A DNA stretch of 64,000 nucleotides from a virus. Positions 39,407 to 48,270 of the stretch are shown piece after piece (the stretch's first letter is position 1; each line of letters begins with the position of its first letter). Below the pieces are notes generated by a model. That model was not told the DNA's origin and ran no database searches. It worked only from the letters and a program-made list of their open reading frames with translations. The DNA lies in IMG/VR virus record IMGVR_UViG_3300035695_000002, positions 1 to 64,000 of that record. One strand, given 5' to 3'. A program made the translations under genes and the position numbers.

Positions 39407-40452
39407 TGATAAAAGGAAGCACAAAGACAGAAAAGGAATATAGGGCTACAGTAATGGATAGTAGTAGCAGTCTTAAGGAATTTTCCATAGACAGGAGAAA
39501 ATACTATAAAAAGTATGTCTTGGGAGAAAGAGTAACAGATGAAGAAGATACAAAAGCATCAGTTATTGGGCGTTTAGTGGAGACACTTCTGTTTGAGAAA
39601 GACGAATTTGATAATAGGTTTTTCATGAGTAGTACGGCTAAAGCTCCTACAGGTAATATGTTAGCCTTCGTTGAAGCTCTTTATAAGCATTCCAGAGACA
39701 ACAGTGATGAAGAGGGTAATATCACTATGGAATTTGGAGAAATAGTCAAATTAGCCCATAAAGACAGTGAGTATAAATGGAGTGTAGAAAAAGTGCTGGA
39801 AAAGTTTATTGGAACAGATAACGAGATATATTATAAGGAAATAAGAGAAGTGAGAAGTAAAGGACTTACGGTAGTTACAACAGATGATATTACTAACGCT
39901 GAGAGGATTGTAGAAGATCTCCAATCTAATGATATTACAGGTCCTATATTAAGTTTGGTTAATTCTGACAGATATACCATACTTAAACAGTTCCAGATAG
40001 AAGGATATGATATTGATGGGCTGCCATTGAAGTCCATGTTGGACTTGCTTATAATTGACCATAAGAAGAAAACTATACAATTCTATGATTTAAAATGTGT
40101 GTGGGCTGTAGAAAGTTTCTATGAAGAATATTATCTCTATCGTAGAGCATATATTCAAGCTTATTTGTATATGGAAGCTTGTAGAGAGTTAAAAGCAAGA
40201 GAAAATCTTGATTATTACACTGTTTTAGAGCCAAAATTCATTGTATGTGATAGTATCAACTATTACAGTCCATTGATTTATACACTAAATAGCGATGATT
40301 TACAGGATGCATATTTAGGGTTTGAACATAAAGGAAGGAAGTTTCCTGGTGTGAAGTCTATTATAGAGGACTTGGTTTGGGCTAAAAAGGAGAATAGATG
40401 GGCCATAAGCAAAACAAATTATCTAAATGGAGGATTAGTTCCTATAAAATAG
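39406..40452 (+). CDS. PD-(D/E)XK nuclease, 348 aa
   Basis: The N-terminal MDSSSSLKEFSIDRRKYYKKYVLGE and ASVIGRLVETLLFEKDEF resemble RecB/Cas4-type nuclease starts, with the Glu/His position in helix 1. The catalytic core is LKSMLDLLIIDHKKK (Asp, about 210) and IQFYDLKCVWAVESF (D-x-K, about 225), followed by YRRAYIQAYLY (motif with Gln/Tyr). Probably a single-strand exonuclease or recombination nuclease acting with Sak4 or RecA. A GIY-YIG gene follows. Confidence 0.85.
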   Translation: MIKGSTKTEKEYRATVMDSSSSLKEFSIDRRKYYKKYVLGERVTDEEDTKASVIGRLVETLLFEKDEFDNRFFMSSTAKAPTGNMLAFVEALYKHSRDNSDEEGNITMEFGEIVKLAHKDSEYKWSVEKVLEKFIGTDNEIYYKEIREVRSKGLTVVTTDDITNAERIVEDLQSNDITGPILSLVNSDRYTILKQFQIEGYDIDGLPLKSMLDLLIIDHKKKTIQFYDLKCVWAVESFYEEYYLYRRAYIQAYLYMEACRELKARENLDYYTVLEPKFIVCDSINYYSPLIYTLNSDDLQDAYLGFEHKGRKFPGVKSIIEDLVWAKKENRWAISKTNYLNGGLVPIK

Positions 40453-40454
40453 AA

Positions 40455-41207
40455 ATGGATATTTCTGGAATATATACTATCACTTGTTTAATTAATAACA
40501 AGATATATGTAGGTAAAAGTAAGAATCTTTTCACAAGAGAAGATGATCATTTTCAATCCTTAAAAAACAAATCTCATCATAATTATCATTTACAAAAAGC
40601 ATTTGATAAATATGGTGAGAAATGCTTTATATATGAGATTTTGGTCGAATGTGATGAAAATTTATTATATTCAGAAGAGCACTACTGGTGCAACTTATTA
40701 AATGTCCATAATAGAAATTATGGATATAATATTAGACCAACCCATCCTGAAGGTAAATCTGGGGTTTCGGAAAATACTAAAAAGTTAATATCTAATGCTT
40801 TTAAGAAACCGATAATAATTTTGAATCCAAGAGGAGAATTCATAGATAGGTGTGAAAGTATAACAGAAACTCATAATAAATTTAAAATAGGAACTTCTAC
40901 TATATCTAAAATATTACTAGGTAAATATAAAACTTATACTAAATATATTCTTCTTTACGAAAAGGATTATGAAAAAAATAAACAATACTCATTACCTACC
41001 AAACCTAAAGAAAGATATAGAAAAGGAGTAGAAGTTTTAATGTATGATTTGGAAGGAAATCTTATAAGAGAATGGAAAAGTTTAACTGAAGCTGCGAATT
41101 TTATTAGTTCTAAGGTATATAGTTTATTTAGAGTAATAAAAGGAAGAAGAGGTAAGAAAAGTAAAACAAACGAGTTCAAAAATTATGTATGGAAATATAA
41201 ACAATAA
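40455..41207 (+). CDS. GIY-YIG homing endonuclease, 250 aa
   Basis: ATG 40455 (MDISGIYTITCLINNKIYVG) is two bases after the nuclease stop. GIYTI and KIYVGKS are the motif pair; the conserved Arg lies in LFTREDDHF, and Glu in LYSEEHYWCN. A NUMOD3-like helix (GVSENTKKLISNAF) and two NUMOD1-type repeats follow (PIIILNPRGEFIDRCESITE; VEVLMYDLEGNLIREWKSLT). A complete free-standing homing nuclease. Confidence 0.88.
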   Translation: MDISGIYTITCLINNKIYVGKSKNLFTREDDHFQSLKNKSHHNYHLQKAFDKYGEKCFIYEILVECDENLLYSEEHYWCNLLNVHNRNYGYNIRPTHPEGKSGVSENTKKLISNAFKKPIIILNPRGEFIDRCESITETHNKFKIGTSTISKILLGKYKTYTKYILLYEKDYEKNKQYSLPTKPKERYRKGVEVLMYDLEGNLIREWKSLTEAANFISSKVYSLFRVIKGRRGKKSKTNEFKNYVWKYKQ

Positions 41208-41210
41208 TGA

Positions 41211-41762
41211 ATGGAATTAAAAAAATCAATTAACACTATATTCATAGTGCCGACGCTAGGAATAGATAGAGAAAAACTTAGAATTAACGGGTTTTTAAAT
41301 GGATATTCGCGTGATATAGATAAAGAAATAAATTATGAAAATTCGGTATATTTGCTCTTTAGACCTCCGAATATGGATAGGTTTAAGGAGTTTACTGATG
41401 ATGAGTATGATCGAACTTCATCATTAATAGATGATTATGATCCGTGTCCAAAATTCGTTGTTTTGGTATATTCTCTCAATCCTAAGTTTAAAGAGGATTT
41501 TGAGCTAATTAAGCAGGGAAAATATTCTAAGACTTCTCAGGAGTTTAAAGCTTTATTTCCTAAGATAGTGAAGGTGATTAAAAAAGGTGTCCCTAGAGAA
41601 GAAACATCCTTACAATATCAAATATTCAATAAATCTGATAGTTTGAGAGAATATTGGGAGAGTAGGATAGCTATGGATTTTAAGGATGATATGGAGGTAT
41701 GGAATAACTTCGATTTGGAAAAAGAGACATTAAATATAGATAGAGTTAAAGAATTAATATGA
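41211..41762 (+). CDS. Hypothetical protein, 183 aa
   Basis: Begins MELKKSINTIFIVPTLGID and is rich in Lys/Asp/Phe; YLLFRPPNMDRFKEF and VVLVYSLNPKFKEDF alternate as strands and helices. Homologues occur in large Bacteroidota phages near structural or replication genes; no known function. ATGA coupling to the next gene. Confidence 0.75.
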   Translation: MELKKSINTIFIVPTLGIDREKLRINGFLNGYSRDIDKEINYENSVYLLFRPPNMDRFKEFTDDEYDRTSSLIDDYDPCPKFVVLVYSLNPKFKEDFELIKQGKYSKTSQEFKALFPKIVKVIKKGVPREETSLQYQIFNKSDSLREYWESRIAMDFKDDMEVWNNFDLEKETLNIDRVKELI

Positions 41763-42262
41763 AAATGGAATGGAAAGTATTAAAAGAATCTTCAAAAAAT
41801 CCATTACCTACAAATAAGCAAATAATTGAATTTATGGAACAAGAGAAACAAAAAGAGGAAATGAAGGGGTTATTAGAAAAATACCCAAAAGCAGCTAAAA
41901 TAGTGAATGAATACTATTTAGCTAAATTATTAGAGAGTTTGAACGATAAAGGGCTTCCTGATGATTTTAAAGAACATGTAAAACAGCAAGGACTCCCAGA
42001 GACACAAATAGTGAGTTTAATGGAGGTTAATCCTTATGCTCTAGTGGATGTATTTGATCAGAATAAGATACCCATACATATTGTAGTAAATAGTAAATTA
42101 GATGATGATAGGAATGTAAAAAGTGTTACTTTTGGTGTTATTATAGCTATGGGATCTAATGATATGAAAACTGTTACAGAATGGTTTCCTACCAGAAAAG
42201 AAGCAGAGAAAGTAGCAATTATTGAGGCATTTGGAATATTAGAAGAAAAATTAACCAAATAA
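41759..42262 (+). CDS. Hypothetical protein, 167 aa
   Basis: Helical N-terminus with a Lys/Glu-rich segment (EFMEQEKQKEEMKGLLEKYPKA), then alpha/beta C-terminal domain (IHIVVNSKLDDDRNVKSVTFG...TEWFPTRKEAEKVA). Function unknown. Just upstream of the MazG-like gene. Confidence 0.7.
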   Translation: MKMEWKVLKESSKNPLPTNKQIIEFMEQEKQKEEMKGLLEKYPKAAKIVNEYYLAKLLESLNDKGLPDDFKEHVKQQGLPETQIVSLMEVNPYALVDVFDQNKIPIHIVVNSKLDDDRNVKSVTFGVIIAMGSNDMKTVTEWFPTRKEAEKVAIIEAFGILEEKLTK

Positions 42263-42265
42263 ACT

Positions 42266-42583
42266 ATGGGATTTAGAGTGATAGAAGAAGAAAATGAGAC
42301 AATAGTCAAAATGGCATCCACTAATGATATGTGGTATAATTTTGACAAAACTATTGAAGAATTATTTGAATTAGGAGAAGTGTTAATGAAAAAGAAGCTC
42401 AAAAAAGGAGCAGAGAAAGAACCTTCTGATCAAGCAATTATAGAAGAAATAGGAGACGTTTTCATTAGATTGGAAGTTCTTAAACTATTGTTTGGTTCTA
42501 TAGAAGTGGAAAAGAGAATAGAAGAGAAATTAGCCAAATTTGAAGGGTTTTATAAAGAAGGTAAATATATAGGGAGTATATGA
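42266..42583 (+). CDS. MazG-like NTP pyrophosphohydrolase, 105 aa
   Basis: A four-helix all-alpha protein with the metal motifs TIEELFELGEV (E-x-x-E, about 30-40) and IIEEIGDVFIRLEVL (E-x-x-D, about 64-78). This is the MazG/dUTPase-like all-alpha NTP pyrophosphatase signature. It would hydrolyse (d)NTP to the monophosphate plus pyrophosphate; the preferred nucleotide is unknown. Its stop overlaps the thyX start, forming a nucleotide-metabolism operon. Confidence 0.78.
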   Translation: MGFRVIEEENETIVKMASTNDMWYNFDKTIEELFELGEVLMKKKLKKGAEKEPSDQAIIEEIGDVFIRLEVLKLLFGSIEVEKRIEEKLAKFEGFYKEGKYIGSI

Positions 42584-43254
42584 ATGTAAAATTAGTAAGT
42601 GTAACAAAATCATTAATTGAAGGAAAAGAACTAACAGCAGAAGAACTTCTAGTGTATATAGCAAGAGTATCAAATCCTTCAAATCAGATGAATACTGAGA
42701 CTTCTGATAAATTGATTGGTTATTTGATTAAGAATAAGCACTGGAGTCCTTTTGATATGATTAACCTAACAGTAGAAGTAACCACTAGTAAAGCTGTAGG
42801 TATTCAAATCTTGCGTCATTGGAGTATAAAACCACAAGAATTCAGTCAAAGGTATGCTGAAGTAGTGGATATTGAGCCAATTGAGCTTAGAAAACAAGGA
42901 GCTACAAATAGACAAGTAGGAGATGAAGTATTCGATCCTGTTCTTGAGTTAGCTGATGTAGAAACAAATGAGCCACAAAAAGCAAGTAATGTAATAAATG
43001 TTTATTTAAGTTATAGCAAAATGGTTTATCAATCTCTGTTAAAAGCAGGTGTGGCTAAAGAATGTGCTAGAATGATACTTCCTATGGCTACAAGTACAAC
43101 ATTATACTTGAATGGTAGTGTTAGAAGCTGGATACATTATTTAGAGCAACGCACTAGTCAACATGCTCAAAAGGAACATAGGGATGTGGCTAAATTAATA
43201 GAAAACATATTTAAACAACAGTTTCCAGCCACTGTAAAAGCTTTGAATTTATGA
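42580..43254 (+). CDS. thyX: Flavin-dependent thymidylate synthase ThyX, 224 aa
   Basis: Makes dTMP from dUMP with FAD and methylene-tetrahydrofolate. The core motif reads LRHWSIKPQEFSQRYAEV (about 78-95): the ThyX consensus RHRx7S has Trp in place of the second Arg, with the following Gln-Glu-Phe-Ser-Gln-Arg-Tyr intact. The C-terminal YLNGSVRSWIHYLEQRTSQH and AQKEHRDVA complete the active site. Length is typical. Overlaps its neighbours on both sides. Confidence 0.9.
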   Translation: MNVKLVSVTKSLIEGKELTAEELLVYIARVSNPSNQMNTETSDKLIGYLIKNKHWSPFDMINLTVEVTTSKAVGIQILRHWSIKPQEFSQRYAEVVDIEPIELRKQGATNRQVGDEVFDPVLELADVETNEPQKASNVINVYLSYSKMVYQSLLKAGVAKECARMILPMATSTTLYLNGSVRSWIHYLEQRTSQHAQKEHRDVAKLIENIFKQQFPATVKALNL

Positions 43255-44048
43255 AAGAACAAGGACAGCGTTTTAATGAGGGGAAATTGAGGTATGATCT
43301 ATTGGAACCATATGCTATTGAGCAATTAGTGAAAATATTCACTATGGGTAGTAAAAAGTATGCTCCCCACAATTGGATGAAAGGGCTTCCTTGGATGGAT
43401 GTTATTTCCTCTTTAGAAAGACATTTGGCAGAATTCAAGAAAGGGGAAGACTTTGACAAAGAAAGTCAATTATTACACATGGCTCATTGTGCGTGGAATG
43501 CATTGGCTATTGTTAGCTATTATAAATATAGACCAGAATTTGATAATAGACAACATATGTATTTAAAAAGACCTAAAATAGGACTTGATATAGATGATGT
43601 TATCTGTGACTTTTTAGGAGGATATTGTGATAAATTTGGTGTAAATGAATGTAAACACTGGTATTCTCATTATGATACAGGAAAACATTTAGAAGAAGCT
43701 ATTAAAAACAGTGATTTCTATTTAGGATTGAAACCTAGGATTAAACCAGAGGATATTCCTTTTGAGCCTCATTGCTATATCACCTCTCGTAGTATCCCTG
43801 TAGAATGGACAGAAAAATGGATACAGGATAATGGATTTGCTACTAAAAAGGTGTATACTATACCGTTTGGAGCTTCTAAAGTGGAAATAGCCAAACAAGC
43901 AGGAATTGATATATTTGTTGATGACAGATATGAAAATTTCGTAGAATTAAATAATGCTGGTATTTGTACCTTCTTAATGGATGCTCCTCATAACAAAAAA
44001 TACGATGTCGGATATAAGAGGATTTATTCATTAAAAGAATTAGTATAA
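43251..44048 (+). CDS. dNTP diphosphohydrolase-like / HAD nucleotidase fusion, 265 aa
   Basis: Residues about 3-95 (GQRFNEGKLRYDLLEPYAIEQL, GSKKYAPHNWMKG, LERHLAEFKKGEDFD, HMAHCAWNALAI) match the DUF5664 / dATP-dGTP diphosphohydrolase N-terminal domain. Residues about 105-265 are a HAD 5'-nucleotidase (IGLDIDDVICDFLGGY with the DxD nucleophile, CYITSRSIP, DIFVDDRYENFVEL). The two parts would convert dNTP to dNMP and then to nucleoside. Coupled to thyX. Confidence 0.78.
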   Translation: MKEQGQRFNEGKLRYDLLEPYAIEQLVKIFTMGSKKYAPHNWMKGLPWMDVISSLERHLAEFKKGEDFDKESQLLHMAHCAWNALAIVSYYKYRPEFDNRQHMYLKRPKIGLDIDDVICDFLGGYCDKFGVNECKHWYSHYDTGKHLEEAIKNSDFYLGLKPRIKPEDIPFEPHCYITSRSIPVEWTEKWIQDNGFATKKVYTIPFGASKVEIAKQAGIDIFVDDRYENFVELNNAGICTFLMDAPHNKKYDVGYKRIYSLKELV

Positions 44049-44059
44049 CTGAGAATATT

Positions 44060-44146
44060 ATGAGAATACATTTGGAAAAGAGGATAAGGATGCTTAAATT
44101 GTATCCCGTTTTTCTTTTAACAATTAAATTATATAAAATATGGTAG
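44060..44146 (+). CDS. Possible basic microprotein, 28 aa
   Basis: ATG 44060 to TAG 44144 in the 91-base gap before the reductase, overlapping its first codons. Basic and hydrophobic (MRIHLEKRIRMLKLYPVFLL). It may be fortuitous. TACATTTG at 44067-44074 matches the -7 box, but no -33 partner is seen. Confidence 0.25.
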   Translation: MRIHLEKRIRMLKLYPVFLLTIKLYKIW

Positions 44147-46062
44147 ATGTAGAACAGCTTAGTAAAGAGGTGAGGACACCTTGGGGAGAACTTGGTTATA
44201 TTGTATTAAAAAGAACATATAGCCGAAGACTCAAAGAAGATGATCCTAATAGTAAAACTGAGGAATTTTGGCAAATTATTCAAAGGGAGTTAGAAGCATG
44301 TAGAAAACAACTAAAAGTGGGATTTACTCCTGAAGAAGAGGAGAAGTATGCCAGATATAGACTAGGGTTGAAATTTAGTACTGCTGGAAGATTTATGTGG
44401 CAATTAGGCACTAAAACAGTAGATAAATTAGGACTGCCAAGTTTGCAAAATTGCTCATTTGTCACTATCAATCAGCCAATTAGACCTTTTACATGGGCTT
44501 TTGAAATGTTAATGTTAGGAAGTGGTGTAGGATTTAATATTCAGAAAGAAAATGTCTATCAATTGCCCAAATTAAAAGGAAAGGTGAAAGTTGAAAGAGA
44601 AGACACTAATGATGCTGATTTTATAGTTCCAGATAGTAGGGAAGGATGGGTGAAGTTGTTAGGGAAGCTTTTAAAGGCTCATTTCTATAACGGTGAAGGA
44701 TTTACATTCTCCACTGTTTGTGTGAGAGGAAAAGGTGCTCCTATTAAGGGATTTGGGGGTACAGCTAGTGGTCCAGAAGAACTTTGTTGGGGAATCTTGG
44801 AAATTAATAAGCTTTTGAACGCCAGAGCTAATAAAAAACTCAGACCTATAGATTGCCTTGATATAATGAATATCATAGGATATATTGTGGTAAGCGGAAA
44901 TGTGCGAAGAAGTGCAGAAATAGCTATTGGAGACTATGATGATGTTGAATTTTTAAAGGCTAAACGATGGGATTTGGGAACTATTCCTAATTGGAGAAGT
45001 ATGAGTAATAACTCTATATATGCTCCTAGGGATATAGACGACCTTCCTCAAGAGTATTGGGATACCTATGAACAAGGTGAGCCTTATGGGCTTATAAACC
45101 TTGAATTAGCCAAGGCTTGTGGTAGAACAGGAGAAACTAAATATCCAGATATGGGTGTAGAAGGATTTAATCCTTGTGCAGAACAGAGTTTGAATAATTT
45201 TGAGACTTGTTGTCTATCTGAGATATATCTTCCTAATATAGAGAGTTTTGAGGAGCTTTTAGATGTTTTACAGTATACTTACAGAGTGAATAAACATTCT
45301 TTAGCTTTACATTGCTCTATGAAGGAAACTGAGGACATTGTACACAAGAATATGAGGATGGGTATAGGAATGACAGGTATTCTACAAGCTACTCCAGAAC
45401 AAAGAGAATGGCTTAAAGATGCTTATCAGGAACTTAGATATTACGATCAATATTATTCAAATTTAAAAGGATTTCCTACGTCTATAAAGCTCACAACAGT
45501 GAAGCCTTCAGGAACTTTAAGTTTGTTAGCTGGAGTAACTCCAGGTGTACATCCTAATCCTGCTGGACCTCACTATTTTAGAAGAGTGAGAATGAGCACT
45601 AATAGTCCTTTAGTGGATTTATGTAAGAAACACGGTTATCACACAGAGCCTGCTATAGAATTTGATGGTAGTATGAGTAAAACCACTATGGTAGTGACAT
45701 TCCCTTGTAAAATAGGAGAAAATGTCCCTGTAGAGAGTAATTTTACATATACACAGCAATTGAATATGGTGAGGAGGATGCAAAAAGAATGGAGTGATAA
45801 TTCTGTTAGTTGCACTGTATATTATAAAAAGGAAGATATTGATGGTATTAAGGAATATTTGAAGAAATATTTCTCAAATGAGCTTAAAACTGTATCTTTC
45901 CTACTAAGTCAGACACATGGATTTAAACAAGCTCCTTATGAAACTATTACAGAAGAACAATATAATGAAGCCATAAAAGGTGTCATTCCTATTACTTCTG
46001 GTAATATTTCAGAAGATAGTTTTGAAATTCAAGAATGCTTGGGTGCTTGCCCAATTAAGTAA
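44140..46062 (+). CDS. nrdJ: Class II (B12-dependent) ribonucleotide reductase, 640 aa
   Basis: Reduces ribonucleotides to deoxyribonucleotides with adenosylcobalamin, so needs no small subunit or oxygen. Landmarks include LQNCSFVTIN (active-site Cys), MLMLGSGVGFNIQ, VVSGNVRRSAEIAIG, FNPCAEQSL (N-x-C-x-E radical site, about 350) and KPSGTLSLLAGVTPGVHP. The C-terminal CLGAC provides the thiol pair. The length and motifs match the monomeric triphosphate reductase type. No intron or split is seen. It ends the nucleotide-metabolism operon at a strong terminator. Confidence 0.92.
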   Translation: MVDVEQLSKEVRTPWGELGYIVLKRTYSRRLKEDDPNSKTEEFWQIIQRELEACRKQLKVGFTPEEEEKYARYRLGLKFSTAGRFMWQLGTKTVDKLGLPSLQNCSFVTINQPIRPFTWAFEMLMLGSGVGFNIQKENVYQLPKLKGKVKVEREDTNDADFIVPDSREGWVKLLGKLLKAHFYNGEGFTFSTVCVRGKGAPIKGFGGTASGPEELCWGILEINKLLNARANKKLRPIDCLDIMNIIGYIVVSGNVRRSAEIAIGDYDDVEFLKAKRWDLGTIPNWRSMSNNSIYAPRDIDDLPQEYWDTYEQGEPYGLINLELAKACGRTGETKYPDMGVEGFNPCAEQSLNNFETCCLSEIYLPNIESFEELLDVLQYTYRVNKHSLALHCSMKETEDIVHKNMRMGIGMTGILQATPEQREWLKDAYQELRYYDQYYSNLKGFPTSIKLTTVKPSGTLSLLAGVTPGVHPNPAGPHYFRRVRMSTNSPLVDLCKKHGYHTEPAIEFDGSMSKTTMVVTFPCKIGENVPVESNFTYTQQLNMVRRMQKEWSDNSVSCTVYYKKEDIDGIKEYLKKYFSNELKTVSFLLSQTHGFKQAPYETITEEQYNEAIKGVIPITSGNISEDSFEIQECLGACPIK

Positions 46063-46080
46063 AAATTTGTTTTTGTTTTT

Positions 46081-46113
46081 AGGAGGGGAATGCTTGCATT
46101 CTTCTCCTTTTTT
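46081..46113 (+). terminator. Intrinsic terminator after nrdJ
   Basis: A 13-base arm (46081-46093) pairs with 46096-46108 (11 Watson-Crick, 2 G-U) around a 2-base loop, followed by a T-run to 46113. The loop carries the -33 box of the recA promoter. Confidence 0.88.
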
Positions 46114-46124
46114 ATTTACATTTG
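46093..46124 (+). promoter_or_regulatory. recA promoter embedded in terminator
   Basis: CTTG (46093-46096), 20-base spacer, TACATTTG (46117-46124); ATG follows 14 bases later. -7 is exact and -33 has three of four consensus bases. Confidence 0.7.
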
Positions 46125-46138
46125 TAAAAAATTAAACT

Positions 46139-47185
46139 ATGGCAAAAAAAATAGAGAAACTAGAAGGTAAAAGTAAATTACAAGAAGTATTGGATTCTTT
46201 AAATAAGAAATACGGGGAGAATAGTGTACTAACTTTTGATAATAAATCAGTGGGAAATTATGATATTATCTCTTCTGGTAGCATAGGATTAGACTACATA
46301 ACCCTAGGTATCGGAGGTTTTGCTAAAGGTAAAATGTATGAATTAATGGGGTGGGAAGGATCTGGTAAATCAACAATATGTGGTCATGTTGTAGCCGAAT
46401 GTCAAAAGCAAGGAGGTAAGGTACTCTATATAGATGGCGAACACGCAGTTGATAAGGATTATTTTAAAGCTCTTGGAGTAGATACAGAGAAAATGTTAAT
46501 CTCTCAACCCTCTTCAGGAGAAGAAGGTTTTAATATTGCTTTAGAGGTAATAAATAGTGGAGAAATAGACTTAATTGTGATTGATAGTGATAGTTCATTA
46601 ATCCCTAAAGCAGTGCTTGATGGCGATGTTGGAGATTCTTCAATTGGTAAAAAAGCTCGCCTGAATAGTAATGCTTATCCTAAATTGAAAAGTGCATTAT
46701 CTGAGAAAAATGTATGTTTGATTATTGTATCTCAATATAGAGAAAAAATTGGAATAATGTTCGGTAATCCTACAACGACTCAGGGGGGACATGCGTTAAA
46801 ATATTATACAGATTGTAGAATAGAAGTAAGTAAGTCTTTAGCTAAAGAGGGGGATGTGGCTTATGGTAATACAACCAAGTTAAAATCTACAAAAAATAAA
46901 ATGTGTGCTCCTTACAGATTAACATCCTTTGAGGTGAAATTTGGACAAGGAATAGATAGAATGAAAGAAATTATAGAATTAGCCTCTGAGTTTGAAATTA
47001 TCAAAAAATGGGGAAAATCTATCACTGTATCAGAATATAAAGGATTTCCAGAAGCAAAATATACAGAGGTTGAATTTATGGAAAAACTCCAAAATTATGA
47101 AACTTTCAACGATTTACGTCAAAGAATTATAGAGAAAATCCAACAATCGGATTTAAAAGTAGAAGAACCAATAGAAACAGAATAA
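46139..47185 (+). CDS. recA: RecA recombinase, 348 aa
   Basis: The ATPase core has Walker A GWEGSGKST (about 66-74), IDGEHAVD (catalytic Glu, about 99), the L1-region and Walker B LIVIDSDSSLIPK, and L2-region VSQYREKIGIMFGNP with TTTQGGHALKYYTDCRIEV. It binds single-stranded DNA and catalyses strand exchange. Full length for a bacterial-type RecA, except for a shortened C-terminal domain. Has its own promoter after nrdJ. Its coexistence with a Sak4-like ATPase is notable. Confidence 0.93.
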   Translation: MAKKIEKLEGKSKLQEVLDSLNKKYGENSVLTFDNKSVGNYDIISSGSIGLDYITLGIGGFAKGKMYELMGWEGSGKSTICGHVVAECQKQGGKVLYIDGEHAVDKDYFKALGVDTEKMLISQPSSGEEGFNIALEVINSGEIDLIVIDSDSSLIPKAVLDGDVGDSSIGKKARLNSNAYPKLKSALSEKNVCLIIVSQYREKIGIMFGNPTTTQGGHALKYYTDCRIEVSKSLAKEGDVAYGNTTKLKSTKNKMCAPYRLTSFEVKFGQGIDRMKEIIELASEFEIIKKWGKSITVSEYKGFPEAKYTEVEFMEKLQNYETFNDLRQRIIEKIQQSDLKVEEPIETE

Positions 47186-47646
47186 TGAGAAAGATATGTA
47201 GGGAGGAGAAGTGTAATAACTATGTATGGGGAAGTGGTTATTGTATATGTCATCAACCTAAGAAACCATTAAAAAGATCTCCTCTTCCTAAAATAGGAAA
47301 ATCCATATATAAAGCAAAGGAAGAGGAAACGTTTGAAGAAACACTTACAAAAGCAATAAATACTATTTCTGAAAGAAACCTATTCTTTTTGTCTATATGG
47401 CAACAGAGACCTCATAAATCTGAGATTTCTGGAGAATGGTTATCACAAGACTTGGATGGATTACCCTCCTCCTCTGCTTACTTCCATCATATAATTCCTA
47501 AAAGTAAGCTAAAAGAGGCAGAATATGATCCAGACAATATAATATTATTAACTATAAATGAGCATTCGAATGTTGAAATGGATGTCTATAGATATGAAGA
47601 AATTAGCAAAAGACGAGAACAATTAAAAATTAAATACAAATTATGA
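47185..47646 (+). CDS. HNH-like nuclease with zinc N-terminus, 153 aa
   Basis: CREEKCNNYVWGSGYCICH gives a zinc-binding start. The C-terminal part has YFHHIIPKSKLKEAEYDPDNIILLTINEHSNVE, a His-His-Ile-x-Pro-Lys and Asn/His arrangement like HNH/NinG-type phage recombination nucleases. The TAATG overlap with recA argues for a linked recombination role rather than a mobile one. Exact substrate unknown. Confidence 0.7.
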   Translation: MRKICREEKCNNYVWGSGYCICHQPKKPLKRSPLPKIGKSIYKAKEEETFEETLTKAINTISERNLFFLSIWQQRPHKSEISGEWLSQDLDGLPSSSAYFHHIIPKSKLKEAEYDPDNIILLTINEHSNVEMDVYRYEEISKRREQLKIKYKL

Positions 47647-47981
47647 ACAAAAACCAATTTTTCTACACAAGAAAAGAAACAATTAAAATGCCCACAGGAG
47701 AACTTTCTCTTAGCTCCACACCTCCTTATGCGGAAAAGATTGTAGAATTCAAAGATAGCTTTAATTACAACAAGGTTATTAGAACTAGGGAGCTAGAAGA
47801 TCATACAATATTAGTAGTGTTAGACGATTTTCATGAGGAAATGAGGGAAGTACCAGGATTTCATCCTAAAACAAGGAAACCCACAGGTGTATATGTAAAA
47901 GAGCGCAATACATATCAAAGTGAGATAGTGCTTTCAAAAGAAGACGGAGATAGACTTTCTAAAATTATATCAATTGATTAA
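47643..47981 (+). CDS. Hypothetical protein, 112 aa
   Basis: Beta-rich (TIKMPTGELSLSSTPPYAEKIVEF; VIRTRELEDHTILVVLDDFHEE), ending in a helix (LSKEDGDRLSKII). Recurrent in phages of this kind next to a GroES-like gene; function unknown. Overlaps upstream gene by ATGA. Confidence 0.7.
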   Translation: MNKNQFFYTRKETIKMPTGELSLSSTPPYAEKIVEFKDSFNYNKVIRTRELEDHTILVVLDDFHEEMREVPGFHPKTRKPTGVYVKERNTYQSEIVLSKEDGDRLSKIISID

Positions 47982-47982
47982 C

Positions 47983-48270
47983 ATGAAAATACTAGGAAAT
48001 AGGGTGTATTTAAATCTTCCTAAGATAGAGGAGAGTAAATTTAGCATATCTGATGAGCTTAAAAAGGAGCTGCGAGAAAAAGAGATTCAGAAATTTGATA
48101 AACTTACAGTGTATGCTGTGGGAGAAGGTATTCCTGGAATTACAATAAGTGTAAAAGTAGGGGATAAAGTATTTGCAGATCCAGTTGCTATACGTAGAGG
48201 AACCATCTTAAAAATAGAGGATAAGGAATTAATTTGTGTTAATTCTCAAGATATAATGCATGTATGGTAA
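47983..48270 (+). CDS. GroES-like protein, 95 aa
   Basis: ATG 47983 (MKILGNRVYLNLPKIEE). The strand order and segments LTVYAVGEGI, ISVKVGDKVFADP and GTILKIEDKELICVNSQDIMHV follow the co-chaperonin GroES barrel (G-x-R-V, A-V-G-x-G, K-x-G-D-x-V). The mobile GroEL-binding loop is replaced by a charged helix (ISDELKKELREKE). It may act with host GroEL in capsid folding, or only share the fold. Confidence 0.6.
   Translation: MKILGNRVYLNLPKIEESKFSISDELKKELREKEIQKFDKLTVYAVGEGIPGITISVKVGDKVFADPVAIRRGTILKIEDKELICVNSQDIMHVW

Noticed and set aside
44140-46062. Intron or intein in the ribonucleotide reductase
   Set aside because: The reading frame is continuous and all conserved blocks follow at normal spacing despite the many homing genes nearby.
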